From: Clostridia bacterium
GTDB taxonomy: Bacteria; Bacillota; Clostridia; Oscillospirales; CAG-272
DNA: 6,630 bases
Assembly: GCA_017648425.1 (NCBI GenBank)
Contig: JAGCJD010000100.1
Location: forward strand, 1 to 6,630
Direction: 5' to 3'
The notes beneath the pieces were generated by a model. It did no database searches and was not told the origin of the DNA. It worked only from the letters and a program-made list of their open reading frames with translations. Below, piece after piece: positions 1 through 6,254 of the stretch (position 1 is the stretch's first letter; the number at the start of each line of letters is the position of its first letter). The translations under genes were made by a program, and so were the position numbers.

Positions 1-750
1 GCACGCAGAGGGGAATGCTGCGCAGATATACTTTGTCTCACCGTCGGGGTATTCAACACCGAGAATGAGCATATGCTCTGCCATCCAGCCCTCTTTGCGT
101 CCGAGGTAGGAAGCTATACGAAGCGCAAAGCACTTCTTTCCAAGAAGAACATTTCCGCCGTAACCGGAGTTAACAGACCAGATAGTGTTGTCCTCGGGGA
201 AATGACAGATATAACGATTCTCCTCGTCTATATCAGCTCTTGCGTGAAGTCCCTTTATAAAGTCACCGCTCTCGCCAAGAGCTTCAAGAACATTGTTGCC
301 AACACGCGTCATGATGAGCATGTTGAGAACGACATAAATAGAGTCAGTAAGCTCAATACCGTATTTTGCAAAGGGTGAGCCGACAATACTCATGGAGTAA
401 GGAATAACATACATTGTTCTTCCCTTCATTGAGCCCGTGTAAAGCTTTGTGAGCTTTGCGTAGCACTCCTTGGGATCCATCCAGTTATTTATGTTACCTG
501 CGTCCTCCTTTTTGGAAGTACAGATAAAGGTTCTGCCCTCAACGCGCGCAACATCATTGACAGCAGTTCTGTGCAAATAGCAGTTAGGAAGAAGCTCCTC
601 GTTGAGCTTGATCATTTCGCCCGTTGAGCACGCCTCTGCTCTGAGCGCCTCTGCCTGCTCGTCTGAACCATCGATCCAAACAATCTTGTCAGGCTGTGTC
701 ATAGCAGCCATCTCGTTGATCCAATCAAGAACATACTTGTTTTTGGTCAT
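1..750 (-). CDS. pckG: Phosphoenolpyruvate carboxykinase (GTP), N-terminal part, cut by the window edge
   Basis: This enzyme interconverts oxaloacetate + GTP and PEP + CO2 + GDP in the cytosol. It serves gluconeogenesis, or in many anaerobes runs toward oxaloacetate as a CO2-fixing step. Reading minus from the ATG at 750-748 gives 250 uninterrupted residues; GTP-type enzymes are roughly 600 residues, so about 60% lies beyond position 1. Family landmarks seen: VARVEGRTF near residues 67-75 (the Arg that contacts substrate), KGRTMYVIPYSM in the middle, YGGN then GKK at 204-206 (the metal/substrate lysine pair), EHMLILG with His226, and FPSAC at 246-250. FPSAC is the start of the P-loop, whose GKTN would follow directly outside the window. 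The start is supported by a strong purine-rich Shine-Dalgarno (AGAGGAG, about 9 nt upstream). It is divergent from lexA. The ATP-type pckA is ruled out by these GTP-family motifs. No frameshift is seen. Confidence 0.95.
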   Translation of the reverse strand, partial: MTKNKYVLDWINEMAAMTQPDKIVWIDGSDEQAEALRAEACSTGEMIKLNEELLPNCYLHRTAVNDVARVEGRTFICTSKKEDAGNINNWMDPKECYAKLTKLYTGSMKGRTMYVIPYSMSIVGSPFAKYGIELTDSIYVVLNMLIMTRVGNNVLEALGESGDFIKGLHARADIDEENRYICHFPEDNTIWSVNSGYGGNVLLGKKCFALRIASYLGRKEGWMAEHMLILGVEYPDGETKYICAAFPSAC

Positions 751-842
751 GTCTTTTTTCTCCTCTTTTATAACAATTTTTTATTAACATTAGTTATTGC
801 TGTCGGGGCATTTCTATTTACACACTTCGTACCCCATTGTAT

Positions 843-871
843 ATTTTAATACAATTATATGATTTTTGCAA
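843..871 (-). promoter_or_regulatory. Candidate sigma-A promoter for pckG
   Basis: On the minus strand TTGCAA (871-866, 4 of 6 matches to the -35 consensus) is separated by 17 nt from TAAAAT (848-843, 5 of 6 to the -10 consensus). Transcription would start near 836 and give a leader of roughly 85 nt before the pckG ATG. A perfect TATAAT also occurs at 859-854 but has no good -35 at the correct distance. The region is so AT-rich that chance matches are likely, so the choice between the two is uncertain. Confidence 0.4.
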
Positions 872-959
872 TAGAAAAAGCATAAAGGTTACATTTTTTT
901 AACATTTGCTATATACGGAGTAAATTTTTTTATTTTAAAATGATATTACAAATGCTTTT

Positions 960-964
960 GGAGG
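960..964 (+). promoter_or_regulatory. Ribosome binding site deciding the lexA start
   Basis: GGAGG lies 5 nt before the ATG at 970. The two upstream in-frame ATGs, at 940 and 952, have only T/A-rich sequence before them and no Shine-Dalgarno, and this GGAGG would fall inside their coding frame. It therefore marks 970 as the real start. Confidence 0.85.
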
Positions 965-969
965 TACAA

Positions 970-1560
970 ATGGAAAGGCTTACAAAAAGCGAACAGCGTG
1001 TTTTGGATTTTTTAAACGAATATATTGAAAGAAACGGATTTTCTCCAAGCGTACGCGACATAACCTATTCGCTTGGCTTTGCAAGTCCTTCGACAGTTCA
1101 CCTCTATCTTTCCCGCTTGCAGGACAAGGGATATATTGAGCGAGAGCCCAGCAAAAGCCGTTCATTCCGCCCAACTCAAAGAAAAGGCTCGGGAATACCG
1201 CTTGTCGGCAGAGTTCACGCGGGGCTTCCCGTTGAGGTGGACGAAAGCATTGAGGCTTACATAGATGCAGGATCGCTTGACTACCCTATGCAAGACCTTT
1301 TCGCTCTCAGGGTGGTCGGAAGCAGCATGGCGGACGCGGGGATAATAGAAAACGATATCGTTATAGCCTTAAAAGTCACAGAGCCTAAAAACGGCGATAT
1401 AGTTGTTGCCATGGTGGATAACGAGGTAACAGTAAAGACCTTCTACCGTGAGAACGGTTATATTCGCTTACAGCCCGAAAACAAAGATTTTGAGCCTATC
1501 ATCGCAAAAAATGTAACTATTCTTGGAACGGTCGTAAAGCTTACAAGAGAATATAGATAA
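970..1560 (+). CDS. lexA: LexA, SOS-response transcriptional repressor and self-cleaving protease
   Basis: LexA is a cytosolic dimer that represses DNA-damage genes and cleaves itself when RecA filaments form on single-stranded DNA. From the ATG at 970 the protein has 196 residues (E. coli LexA has 202). Residues 1-65 form the winged helix-turn-helix, with recognition segment ASPSTVHLYLSRL at 38-50, close to the Bacillus type. The S24 peptidase domain follows. The cleavage pair is Ala84-Gly85 in VHAGLPVE, the nucleophile is Ser119 in VVGSSM, and the general base is Lys156 in VTVKTFY. All three fall at the same residue numbers as in E. coli, which independently supports the chosen start; a start at 940 would add ten residues with no family counterpart. 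All catalytic parts are intact, so the protein should be self-cleaving. No SOS box is visible upstream. It is followed after 2 nt by a strong terminator hairpin and converges on leuS. Confidence 0.96.
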   Translation: MERLTKSEQRVLDFLNEYIERNGFSPSVRDITYSLGFASPSTVHLYLSRLQDKGYIEREPSKSRSFRPTQRKGSGIPLVGRVHAGLPVEVDESIEAYIDAGSLDYPMQDLFALRVVGSSMADAGIIENDIVIALKVTEPKNGDIVVAMVDNEVTVKTFYRENGYIRLQPENKDFEPIIAKNVTILGTVVKLTREYR

Positions 1561-1562
1561 CA

Positions 1563-1592
1563 AAAAGAGCAGTTCGTGAGAACTGCTCTTTT
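1563..1592. terminator. Bidirectional rho-independent terminator between lexA and leuS
   Basis: A perfect 13-bp inverted repeat has arms at 1563-1575 and 1580-1592, closed by a 4-nt GTGA loop of the GNRA type. On the plus strand it starts 2 nt after the lexA stop and is followed by a T-rich tail (TTTTGTTGTTTT including the end of the stem). On the minus strand it starts 6 nt after the leuS stop and is followed by TTTTTG. It can therefore end both convergent transcripts. Confidence 0.92.
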
Positions 1593-1598
1593 GTTGTT

Positions 1599-4034
1599 TT
1601 ATTTTACAACTATGTTTACTATCTTATTAGGAACGGAAATTTCCTTGATTATGGTCTTACCCTCGATGAACGATGCTACCGATGCGTCAGCCTTTGCCAT
1701 AGCAATAGCCTCGGCAGCAGGCATATCAACGGGAATGCTTATCTTTCCTCTGAGCTTTCCGTTTACCTGAACAACTACCTCAACAGTGTCGTCCGCGGTC
1801 TTGCTCTCATCGTATGTCGGCCATGGCTCAAACGCTATCGTATCTTCATGTCCGAGTATCTGCCAAAGCTCCTCGCCGATATGAGGACAAATGCAGGACA
1901 AGGTCTTTATAAGTCCCTCGGCATATACCTTGGGGCACTTACCCTCCTTGTAGACCGCATTGACAAATATCATCATCTGTGAGATCGCCGTATTGAAGGC
2001 GAGCTTTTCAAAATCCGCGGTTATCTTTTTAATGCTCTTATGGTATATCTTTTCAAGAGCTCCGCCCTCGCCATCGGTAAGATTTTCGGGTTCTGTAAAG
2101 AATGTCCATACACGGTTAAGGAACTTTCTTGCTCCCTCAACGCCCTGATTGCTCCAAGGCTTTGAAACCTCAAGCGGTCCCATAAACATCTCGTAAAGAC
2201 GAAGCGTATCCGCGCCGTAATCACGAACAACATCGCTGGGATTCACAACAAATTCAGGGTAACGCTTACCCATCTTTATGCCGTTTGCGCCAAGTATCAT
2301 TCCCTGATGCACAAGCTTTTTAAAGGGCTCTTCGGTCGGAGCAAGTCCCTTATTATAAAGGTATCTGTTCCAAATTCTAGAATACATAAGATGTCCGACA
2401 GCGTGCTCAGGTCCTCCGATATAGAGGTCAACGGGCATCCAGTGTTTAAGTAATCTTTGATCCGCAAACTCCTTGTCGTTGTGAGGATCAATATAGCGCA
2501 AGAAGTACCAGCTTGATCCGGCAGAGCCTGGCATGGTAGAGGTCTCTCTCGTTCCCTTTACGCCATTTTTATCATACTGCTTCCATTCGGTCGCATTTTC
2601 AAGCGGAGCTTTTCCATTAGTTCCCTTGTAGTTTTCAAGCTCGGGAAGAATGAGCGGAAGCTCACTGTCATCAAGAACATGAATCTCTCCGTCCTCACCG
2701 TGAACAACGGGAACGGGATCTCCCCAATAGCGTGGTCTTGCAAATATCCACTCTCTGAAATGGTAGTTTACCGTTCTCTTGGCAACGCCCATTTCTTCAA
2801 GCTTGCAGGTGATCGCTTCCTTTGCTTCCTCAACAGTAAGTCCCGTAAACTCCTCGGAGTTTATGAGCTTATATCCGCGTCCCAAATACTCTCCCTTTTC
2901 AAACGCCTTTTCGGAAACATCGACATGGCCGAGCTTTTCATCTCCGTCAATAACTTGAAGCATATCAATGTTATGCGCGATAGCATATTCAAAATCTCTC
3001 TGGTCGTGAGAAGGAACTGCCATTACCGCGCCCGTTCCGTAATTTGCAAGGACGAAGTCGCCGATAAACATTCTTACCTCTCTGCCGTTTACGGGGTTGA
3101 TACAGGTCACACCTTTAAGCTCACAGCCCGATTTTGTCTTGTTGAGCTCGGTTCTGTCCATATCGTTCTTTTTGAGAGTTTCCTCGATATAAGCCTCTAC
3201 CTCGCTCTTGTTTTCAATTCTCGGCATGAGTGATTTTATTATCTCGCCGTCAGGAGCAAGCACCATGAATGTAATACCGTATATCGTTTCGATGCAGGTA
3301 GTGAATATGGAGAATTCTCCTCCGCCGACTATCTGGAATTTGACCTCAACTCCCGTTGACTTACCTATCCAGTTCTTCTGCATAAGCTTTGTAGATTCAG
3401 GCCAATCTATATCGTCAAGTCCTTTGAGCAGCTCCTCTGCAAACGCAGGCTGGTTTATTACCCACTGCTTCATGTTCTTTCTTACAACGGGATATCCTCC
3501 GCGCTCGGACTTTCCGTCAATGACCTCGTCATTTGAAAGCACAGTTCCGAGCTCCTCACACCAGTTTACGGGCATATCTATATACTGGGCGTAATTGTCA
3601 AGGTAGAGCTGCTTGAATATCCACTGCGTCCATTTGTAGAATTCAGGGTCGCTGGTTGCCAGCATCTTGCTCCAATCGTAGTCAAAGCCGAGCTCCTTGA
3701 GCTGTTTTGAGAATGTACCGATATTCTTCTCGGTAAATCCGTTGGGGTGATTACCCGTATTTACCGCATACTGCTCAGCAGGCAAACCGAACGAGTCGTA
3801 TCCCATAGGGTGAAGCACATTGTAGCCCTGCATTCTCTTCATTCTTGAAACTATATCGGTAGCCGTATATCCCTCGGGGTGTCCTGCATGAAGTCCTACT
3901 CCTGACGGATACGGAAACATATCGAGAACATAATATTTGGGCTTGGAGAAATCCCACACATCAGTCTTGAATGTCTGGTTCTTTTCCCAATACGCTTGCC
4001 ATTTGCTTTCGATTTCACTATGATTGTATTTCAT
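1599..4034 (-). CDS. leuS: Leucyl-tRNA synthetase
   Basis: This class Ia synthetase charges tRNA-Leu with leucine using ATP and edits mischarged products. It has 811 residues, close to the Bacillus enzyme (about 804). Landmarks in order: catalytic PYPSGVGLHAGH with the HxGH motif at 49-52; SERGGYPVVRK near 177-186; WIGKSTG at 222-228, opening the CP1 editing domain; TTCIET at 245-250, where the family usually has TTRPDT; GTGAVMAVPSHDQRDFEYA at 333-351, with the conserved editing Asp347; ARPRYWGDP at 432-440; PGSAGSSWYFLRYIDP near 502-517; KMGKR at 587-591, where KMSKS is usual; YGADTLRLYEMFMGPLE at 606-622; an anticodon-binding helical region; and the C-terminal VQVNGKLRGK domain. Zinc-binding cysteine clusters are absent, as in other Firmicutes enzymes. 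The start at 4034 has AAAGGAAG about 10 nt upstream. It lies 26 nt after rsfS with no terminator between, so the two are cotranscribed, and no T-box fits before it. The identity is certain; the motif changes are discussed under findings. Confidence 0.97.
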   Translation of the reverse strand: MKYNHSEIESKWQAYWEKNQTFKTDVWDFSKPKYYVLDMFPYPSGVGLHAGHPEGYTATDIVSRMKRMQGYNVLHPMGYDSFGLPAEQYAVNTGNHPNGFTEKNIGTFSKQLKELGFDYDWSKMLATSDPEFYKWTQWIFKQLYLDNYAQYIDMPVNWCEELGTVLSNDEVIDGKSERGGYPVVRKNMKQWVINQPAFAEELLKGLDDIDWPESTKLMQKNWIGKSTGVEVKFQIVGGGEFSIFTTCIETIYGITFMVLAPDGEIIKSLMPRIENKSEVEAYIEETLKKNDMDRTELNKTKSGCELKGVTCINPVNGREVRMFIGDFVLANYGTGAVMAVPSHDQRDFEYAIAHNIDMLQVIDGDEKLGHVDVSEKAFEKGEYLGRGYKLINSEEFTGLTVEEAKEAITCKLEEMGVAKRTVNYHFREWIFARPRYWGDPVPVVHGEDGEIHVLDDSELPLILPELENYKGTNGKAPLENATEWKQYDKNGVKGTRETSTMPGSAGSSWYFLRYIDPHNDKEFADQRLLKHWMPVDLYIGGPEHAVGHLMYSRIWNRYLYNKGLAPTEEPFKKLVHQGMILGANGIKMGKRYPEFVVNPSDVVRDYGADTLRLYEMFMGPLEVSKPWSNQGVEGARKFLNRVWTFFTEPENLTDGEGGALEKIYHKSIKKITADFEKLAFNTAISQMMIFVNAVYKEGKCPKVYAEGLIKTLSCICPHIGEELWQILGHEDTIAFEPWPTYDESKTADDTVEVVVQVNGKLRGKISIPVDMPAAEAIAMAKADASVASFIEGKTIIKEISVPNKIVNIVVK

Positions 4035-4060
4035 TTCTATAAACTTCCTTTAAATTATTG

Positions 4061-4441
4061 TCAATCAGTATAAAGCTTGTCAAGATTATAAAAATCTCTA
4101 GCCTCGCGGCTGAATATATGAACTATAACATTGCTGTAATCAAGCACGAGCCACGAATTGTTGTCGCGTCCCTCAACTCCATAAGCGTCAATTCCGCGAA
4201 GTCCTATTTTGTATTCAACCTCGCCCGCGAGCGCCTTTATCTGTGTGCTTGAATTTCCCGTGCACACTACAAAATATTCTGCAATTACAGTTTTATCCTC
4301 GACATAAAGCACCTTTATATCATGTCCTTTTTTGGAATCAAGGACCTCGGCTATCGCCTCTGCAACCGCCTTTGCGTCCGAAGCATCAAGCGGTGTCATG
4401 CTCTCGGTATTGATAATTTCTCCGTTTTCAAAAATCTCCAT
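4061..4441 (-). CDS. rsfS: Ribosomal silencing factor RsfS (YbeB/Iojap family)
   Basis: RsfS binds ribosomal protein uL14 on the 50S subunit and blocks joining with 30S, lowering translation in starvation or stationary phase. The protein has 126 residues, slightly longer than the usual 105-120. Visible family features are the core VLYVEDKTVIAEYFVVCTG at about 44-62, NSSTQIKAL at 63-71, and the C-terminal signature of VEGRDNNSWLVLDY then VIVHIF and REARDFYNLDKLY. The first 16 or so residues are not conserved in the family, and Met15 is a possible alternative start. I prefer the ATG at 4441 because AAAGGA lies about 8 nt before it, while Met15 has no well-spaced Shine-Dalgarno. A near-consensus promoter lies just upstream. 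It is followed by leuS after 26 nt. Confidence 0.95.
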   Translation of the reverse strand: MEIFENGEIINTESMTPLDASDAKAVAEAIAEVLDSKKGHDIKVLYVEDKTVIAEYFVVCTGNSSTQIKALAGEVEYKIGLRGIDAYGVEGRDNNSWLVLDYSNVIVHIFSREARDFYNLDKLYTD

Positions 4442-4473
4442 ATTTTCTATCCTTTACAAGTTCATTAACCTAC

Positions 4474-4502
4474 ATTGTAATGCAAAAGCAGATATTTGTC
4501 AA
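4474..4502 (-). promoter_or_regulatory. Strong sigma-A promoter for rsfS-leuS
   Basis: On the minus strand, TTGACA (4502-4497, perfect -35) is followed by an optimal 17-nt spacer and TACAAT (4479-4474, 5 of 6 to the -10 consensus). The predicted start is near 4467, giving a leader of only about 25 nt before rsfS, including its Shine-Dalgarno. It lies in the 86-nt gap after the LCP gene, so rsfS-leuS can be transcribed independently of nadD-yqeK-LCP. No clear terminator separates the LCP gene from this promoter, so read-through is also possible. Confidence 0.82.
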
Positions 4503-4527
4503 TACCAAATTGATTTTTTAGTATTAC

Positions 4528-5559
4528 TTAGGTGACAAATCTCGTAGCGTCACTTACTATTTCCGAAACGGGTATTACGGAAAACTCTGCATATTCAAAG
4601 TAGATGCTTTCAAAATTTTGGTAGCGATCATTTAAAAATTTCTGTTGGCTGTCAAACTCCCGTGTCGCGCCGAAATACTGCTTGAATATATCCGCGCAGG
4701 CGTCCCTTGATATAACATAATAGCTCGCTCCGCTTTGAGTGGCGACTGCCTCTTTACCCGGAAGCGTGATCATATATACGCTATCCGAATTCATTTCAAG
4801 TATTTCAGTTCCTATTGATATCATGTCGGAAACACCGAGGTCTGTTTCAACGCCTTCAAGAGCGCTTGCAAGCATCGCCCCCGATACTGGCGAAAGGCTT
4901 TCGGTAAGCTTTTGAAAAAACGCCGCCATAAACAGCTTTTGCGCATCTATCCTTCCAAGATCTCCATCAGCATATCCCGAACGAAATCTTACAAATTGGC
5001 GCGCAGCCGCGCCGTCAAGGTGTGTCGTTCCCTTTTTGAGGTCGATATACAGCCCCTGCTCCGCATCGGTATATTTCATATCGCGGGAAAGCTCTAAATC
5101 AACTCCGCCCAAGGCATCAACAACATTACCAAATGTGTCAAGTCCAATACATGCATAGTGGTGTATCTCCACGCCAAAAGCATTACTTAAAAATTGAGCC
5201 GTCTGCTCTGCTCCGTCCAATGAGGAATAAGCTCCGTTAATCTTTTTGTAGCTTGCCTCGGTATATTCGGCATAGGTATCACGCGGTATCTGAACGACTG
5301 TCACTGAGCCCTTAGTCTTATTTATACCTACAAGCATCATAACATCACACAGTCCCGCCTCGCTGTCAAGCCCCAAAAGCAATATGTTGCACATATCATC
5401 ATTTGAAGCTGTTACAACTTTGGAGCGTTGCTCCGCAGAATATGCTCCCGCGCTATCGTCACTTCCATTTATAACTACGGTTACGACAAATATACAAACT
5501 ACAACCAACGCTATAATTGCGAAGACTGTGAAAAATACTTTTTTTGAAATTATATTCAT
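4528..5559 (-). CDS. LytR-CpsA-Psr (LCP) family cell-wall glycopolymer transferase
   Basis: LCP proteins are anchored in the membrane and act outside it. They transfer wall teichoic acid, capsule or similar glycopolymers from an undecaprenyl-diphosphate carrier to peptidoglycan. The 343-residue protein has a short N-terminal cytoplasmic stretch and one membrane segment at about 8-30, then the LCP domain from about 57 to 210. Seen in order: ILLLGLDS with Asp65; LCDVMML with Asp72; VVQIPRDTY with Arg93; KINGAYS; DALGGVDLEL; and FVRFRSGYADGDLGRIDAQ, with Arg191, Arg193, Arg203 and Gln207. These match the metal- and diphosphate-binding residues of the family, except that the Arg usually two residues before the second Asp (R-S-D) is Leu70. 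The C-terminal part (about 250-343) is less conserved but contains the SGASYYVISRDACADI segment common in clostridial LCPs. The ATG at 5559 has GAGGG about 7 nt upstream. The gene sits 62 nt after yqeK, an arrangement common in Clostridia. The exact polymer cannot be told. Confidence 0.93.
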   Translation of the reverse strand: MNIISKKVFFTVFAIIALVVVCIFVVTVVINGSDDSAGAYSAEQRSKVVTASNDDMCNILLLGLDSEAGLCDVMMLVGINKTKGSVTVVQIPRDTYAEYTEASYKKINGAYSSLDGAEQTAQFLSNAFGVEIHHYACIGLDTFGNVVDALGGVDLELSRDMKYTDAEQGLYIDLKKGTTHLDGAAARQFVRFRSGYADGDLGRIDAQKLFMAAFFQKLTESLSPVSGAMLASALEGVETDLGVSDMISIGTEILEMNSDSVYMITLPGKEAVATQSGASYYVISRDACADIFKQYFGATREFDSQQKFLNDRYQNFESIYFEYAEFSVIPVSEIVSDATRFVT

Positions 5560-5620
5560 TTCGATCCCTCTGTTCCCATATTCCTTGATTTTTATTAGAA
5601 TATGTAAACAAGCGATCGAA
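5560..5620 (-). repeat. Short inverted repeat flanking the yqeK-LCP gap
   Basis: TTCGATC on the minus strand at 5620-5614, just after the yqeK stop, is complementary to GATCGAA at 5566-5560, directly before the LCP start codon. The 7-bp stem would enclose a 47-nt loop containing the Shine-Dalgarno. It is short enough to arise by chance, and no U-tract follows, so it is not a terminator. Confidence 0.3.
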
Positions 5621-5621
5621 C

Positions 5622-6254
5622 TTATCGATTTGCGAGTGCTTCTCTTATAAGATAGTTTCGCGCTTCAACCGTGTCGCGACTTATCGGAAGTCCGTCCATA
5701 AGCAACGCCGATATAGTCATATCGAACGATGCTATAAGAACAGTTCTCAGATGCGCCACCCTTTCGACATCTGTCATTTTTTCGGGCTCTGACGACATAA
5801 ACATCTCCCTGAGCCTTACGCAATCCTCAAATGTCCTTGACATATCTATATAGTCCGCAAGATATATAAGCTTTTCCAAAAGCGTCATATCTGCTCTTCC
5901 CGTTGTATGCCAACGCACAGCGGAAATGATCTCCTCCGTTGCAAACTCAGCGTATTCCTCGGGTATGATCACGGCAGCCGTACGCGCATGAAAGGTCTTA
6001 GGAGCAAAAATTGCATCGGCGTCAAGCTCAATGTCATGCTCCGCGCATATCTTTAAATGATAGTCAGCAGAGTATTCCTTGGTAATATCGTGCAAAAGCG
6101 CCGCAGCGCGCAGCTCGTTTATTTTGTCGGGAGCATAAAGTGCGCCAAGATACTCAGCCATTTTTTCAACCTCTGCCGTATGCTTGAAGCGTTTGGCAGA
6201 CATTCTGTTATTCACACTATTCCTCAACTCATCAAGCATTTTCTGAGTTATCAT
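5622..6254 (-). CDS. yqeK: YqeK, HD-domain diadenosine tetraphosphatase (symmetrical Ap4A hydrolase)
   Basis: YqeK-family enzymes split Ap4A, a by-product of aminoacyl-tRNA synthetases and an alarmone, into two ADP, using a metal-ion pair in an HD fold. The 210-residue protein shows all the expected ligands: His25 in RFKHTAEV, His55-Asp56 in ALLHDITKEY, His89 in FHARTAAV, His116 in VRWHTTGRADMT, and Asp134 in LIYLADYIDMSR. The length is close to the family norm of about 185-210. The ATG at 6254 overlaps the nadD stop in an ATGA, indicating translational coupling; Met6 is a possible alternative start but would lose this overlap. nadD and yqeK are adjacent in very many Firmicutes, which reinforces both assignments. 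No missing residues or frame breaks are seen. Confidence 0.95.
   Translation of the reverse strand: MITQKMLDELRNSVNNRMSAKRFKHTAEVEKMAEYLGALYAPDKINELRAAALLHDITKEYSADYHLKICAEHDIELDADAIFAPKTFHARTAAVIIPEEYAEFATEEIISAVRWHTTGRADMTLLEKLIYLADYIDMSRTFEDCVRLREMFMSSEPEKMTDVERVAHLRTVLIASFDMTISALLMDGLPISRDTVEARNYLIREALANR

Larger units (their letters stand above)
751..969. other. Divergent pckG-lexA intergenic promoter region
   Basis: This is the longest non-coding stretch in the window, 219 bp and very AT-rich, with several T or A runs. It must hold the promoters for pckG (minus) and lexA (plus). A plausible pckG promoter is listed separately. No convincing lexA promoter is visible: TTGCTA at 906-911 followed 17 nt later by TTTATT is only a weak match. 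Reading the stretch on both strands, I found no GAAC or GTTC half-site, so no standard Firmicutes SOS box. Two small inverted repeats are present: TAAC-N4-GTTA at 785-796 and GTTA-N8-TAAC at 888-903. No RNA gene or small ORF with a ribosome site is seen. Confidence 0.7.

Noticed and set aside
73..378. 101-codon plus-strand open frame at the left edge
   Set aside because: It is the antisense shadow of the clearly conserved PEP carboxykinase frame.
940..969. Upstream in-frame ATG starts at 940 and 952 for lexA
   Set aside because: No ribosome site precedes them, GGAGG at 960-964 serves the ATG at 970, and catalytic residue numbers match E. coli LexA only from 970.
1324..1329. GSSM instead of GDSM around the LexA nucleophile as a possible inactivating change
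   Set aside because: Ser119 itself and Lys156 are present, and the residue before the nucleophile varies in active LexA proteins (E. coli has Met there).
1572..1583. Possible LexA operator in the lexA-leuS gap (GTTC-N4-GAAC)
   Set aside because: The half-sites are in the wrong order for an SOS box (GAAC-N4-GTTC), it lies downstream of the genes, and it is explained as part of the terminator stem.
2679..3233. 184-codon plus-strand open frame opposite leuS
   Set aside because: It lies wholly within leuS on the other strand. Its translation has no recognisable family features, while the leuS frame is full of conserved motifs.
3208..3594. 128-codon plus-strand open frame opposite leuS
   Set aside because: It overlaps the CP1 editing domain of leuS in antisense, and its translation shows no recognisable domain.
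4503..4527. Possible terminator after the LCP gene (AATAC...GTATT)
   Set aside because: The stem is only 5 bp, all but one of them A-T, with a 15-nt loop and no T-tract, so it is not a credible terminator.
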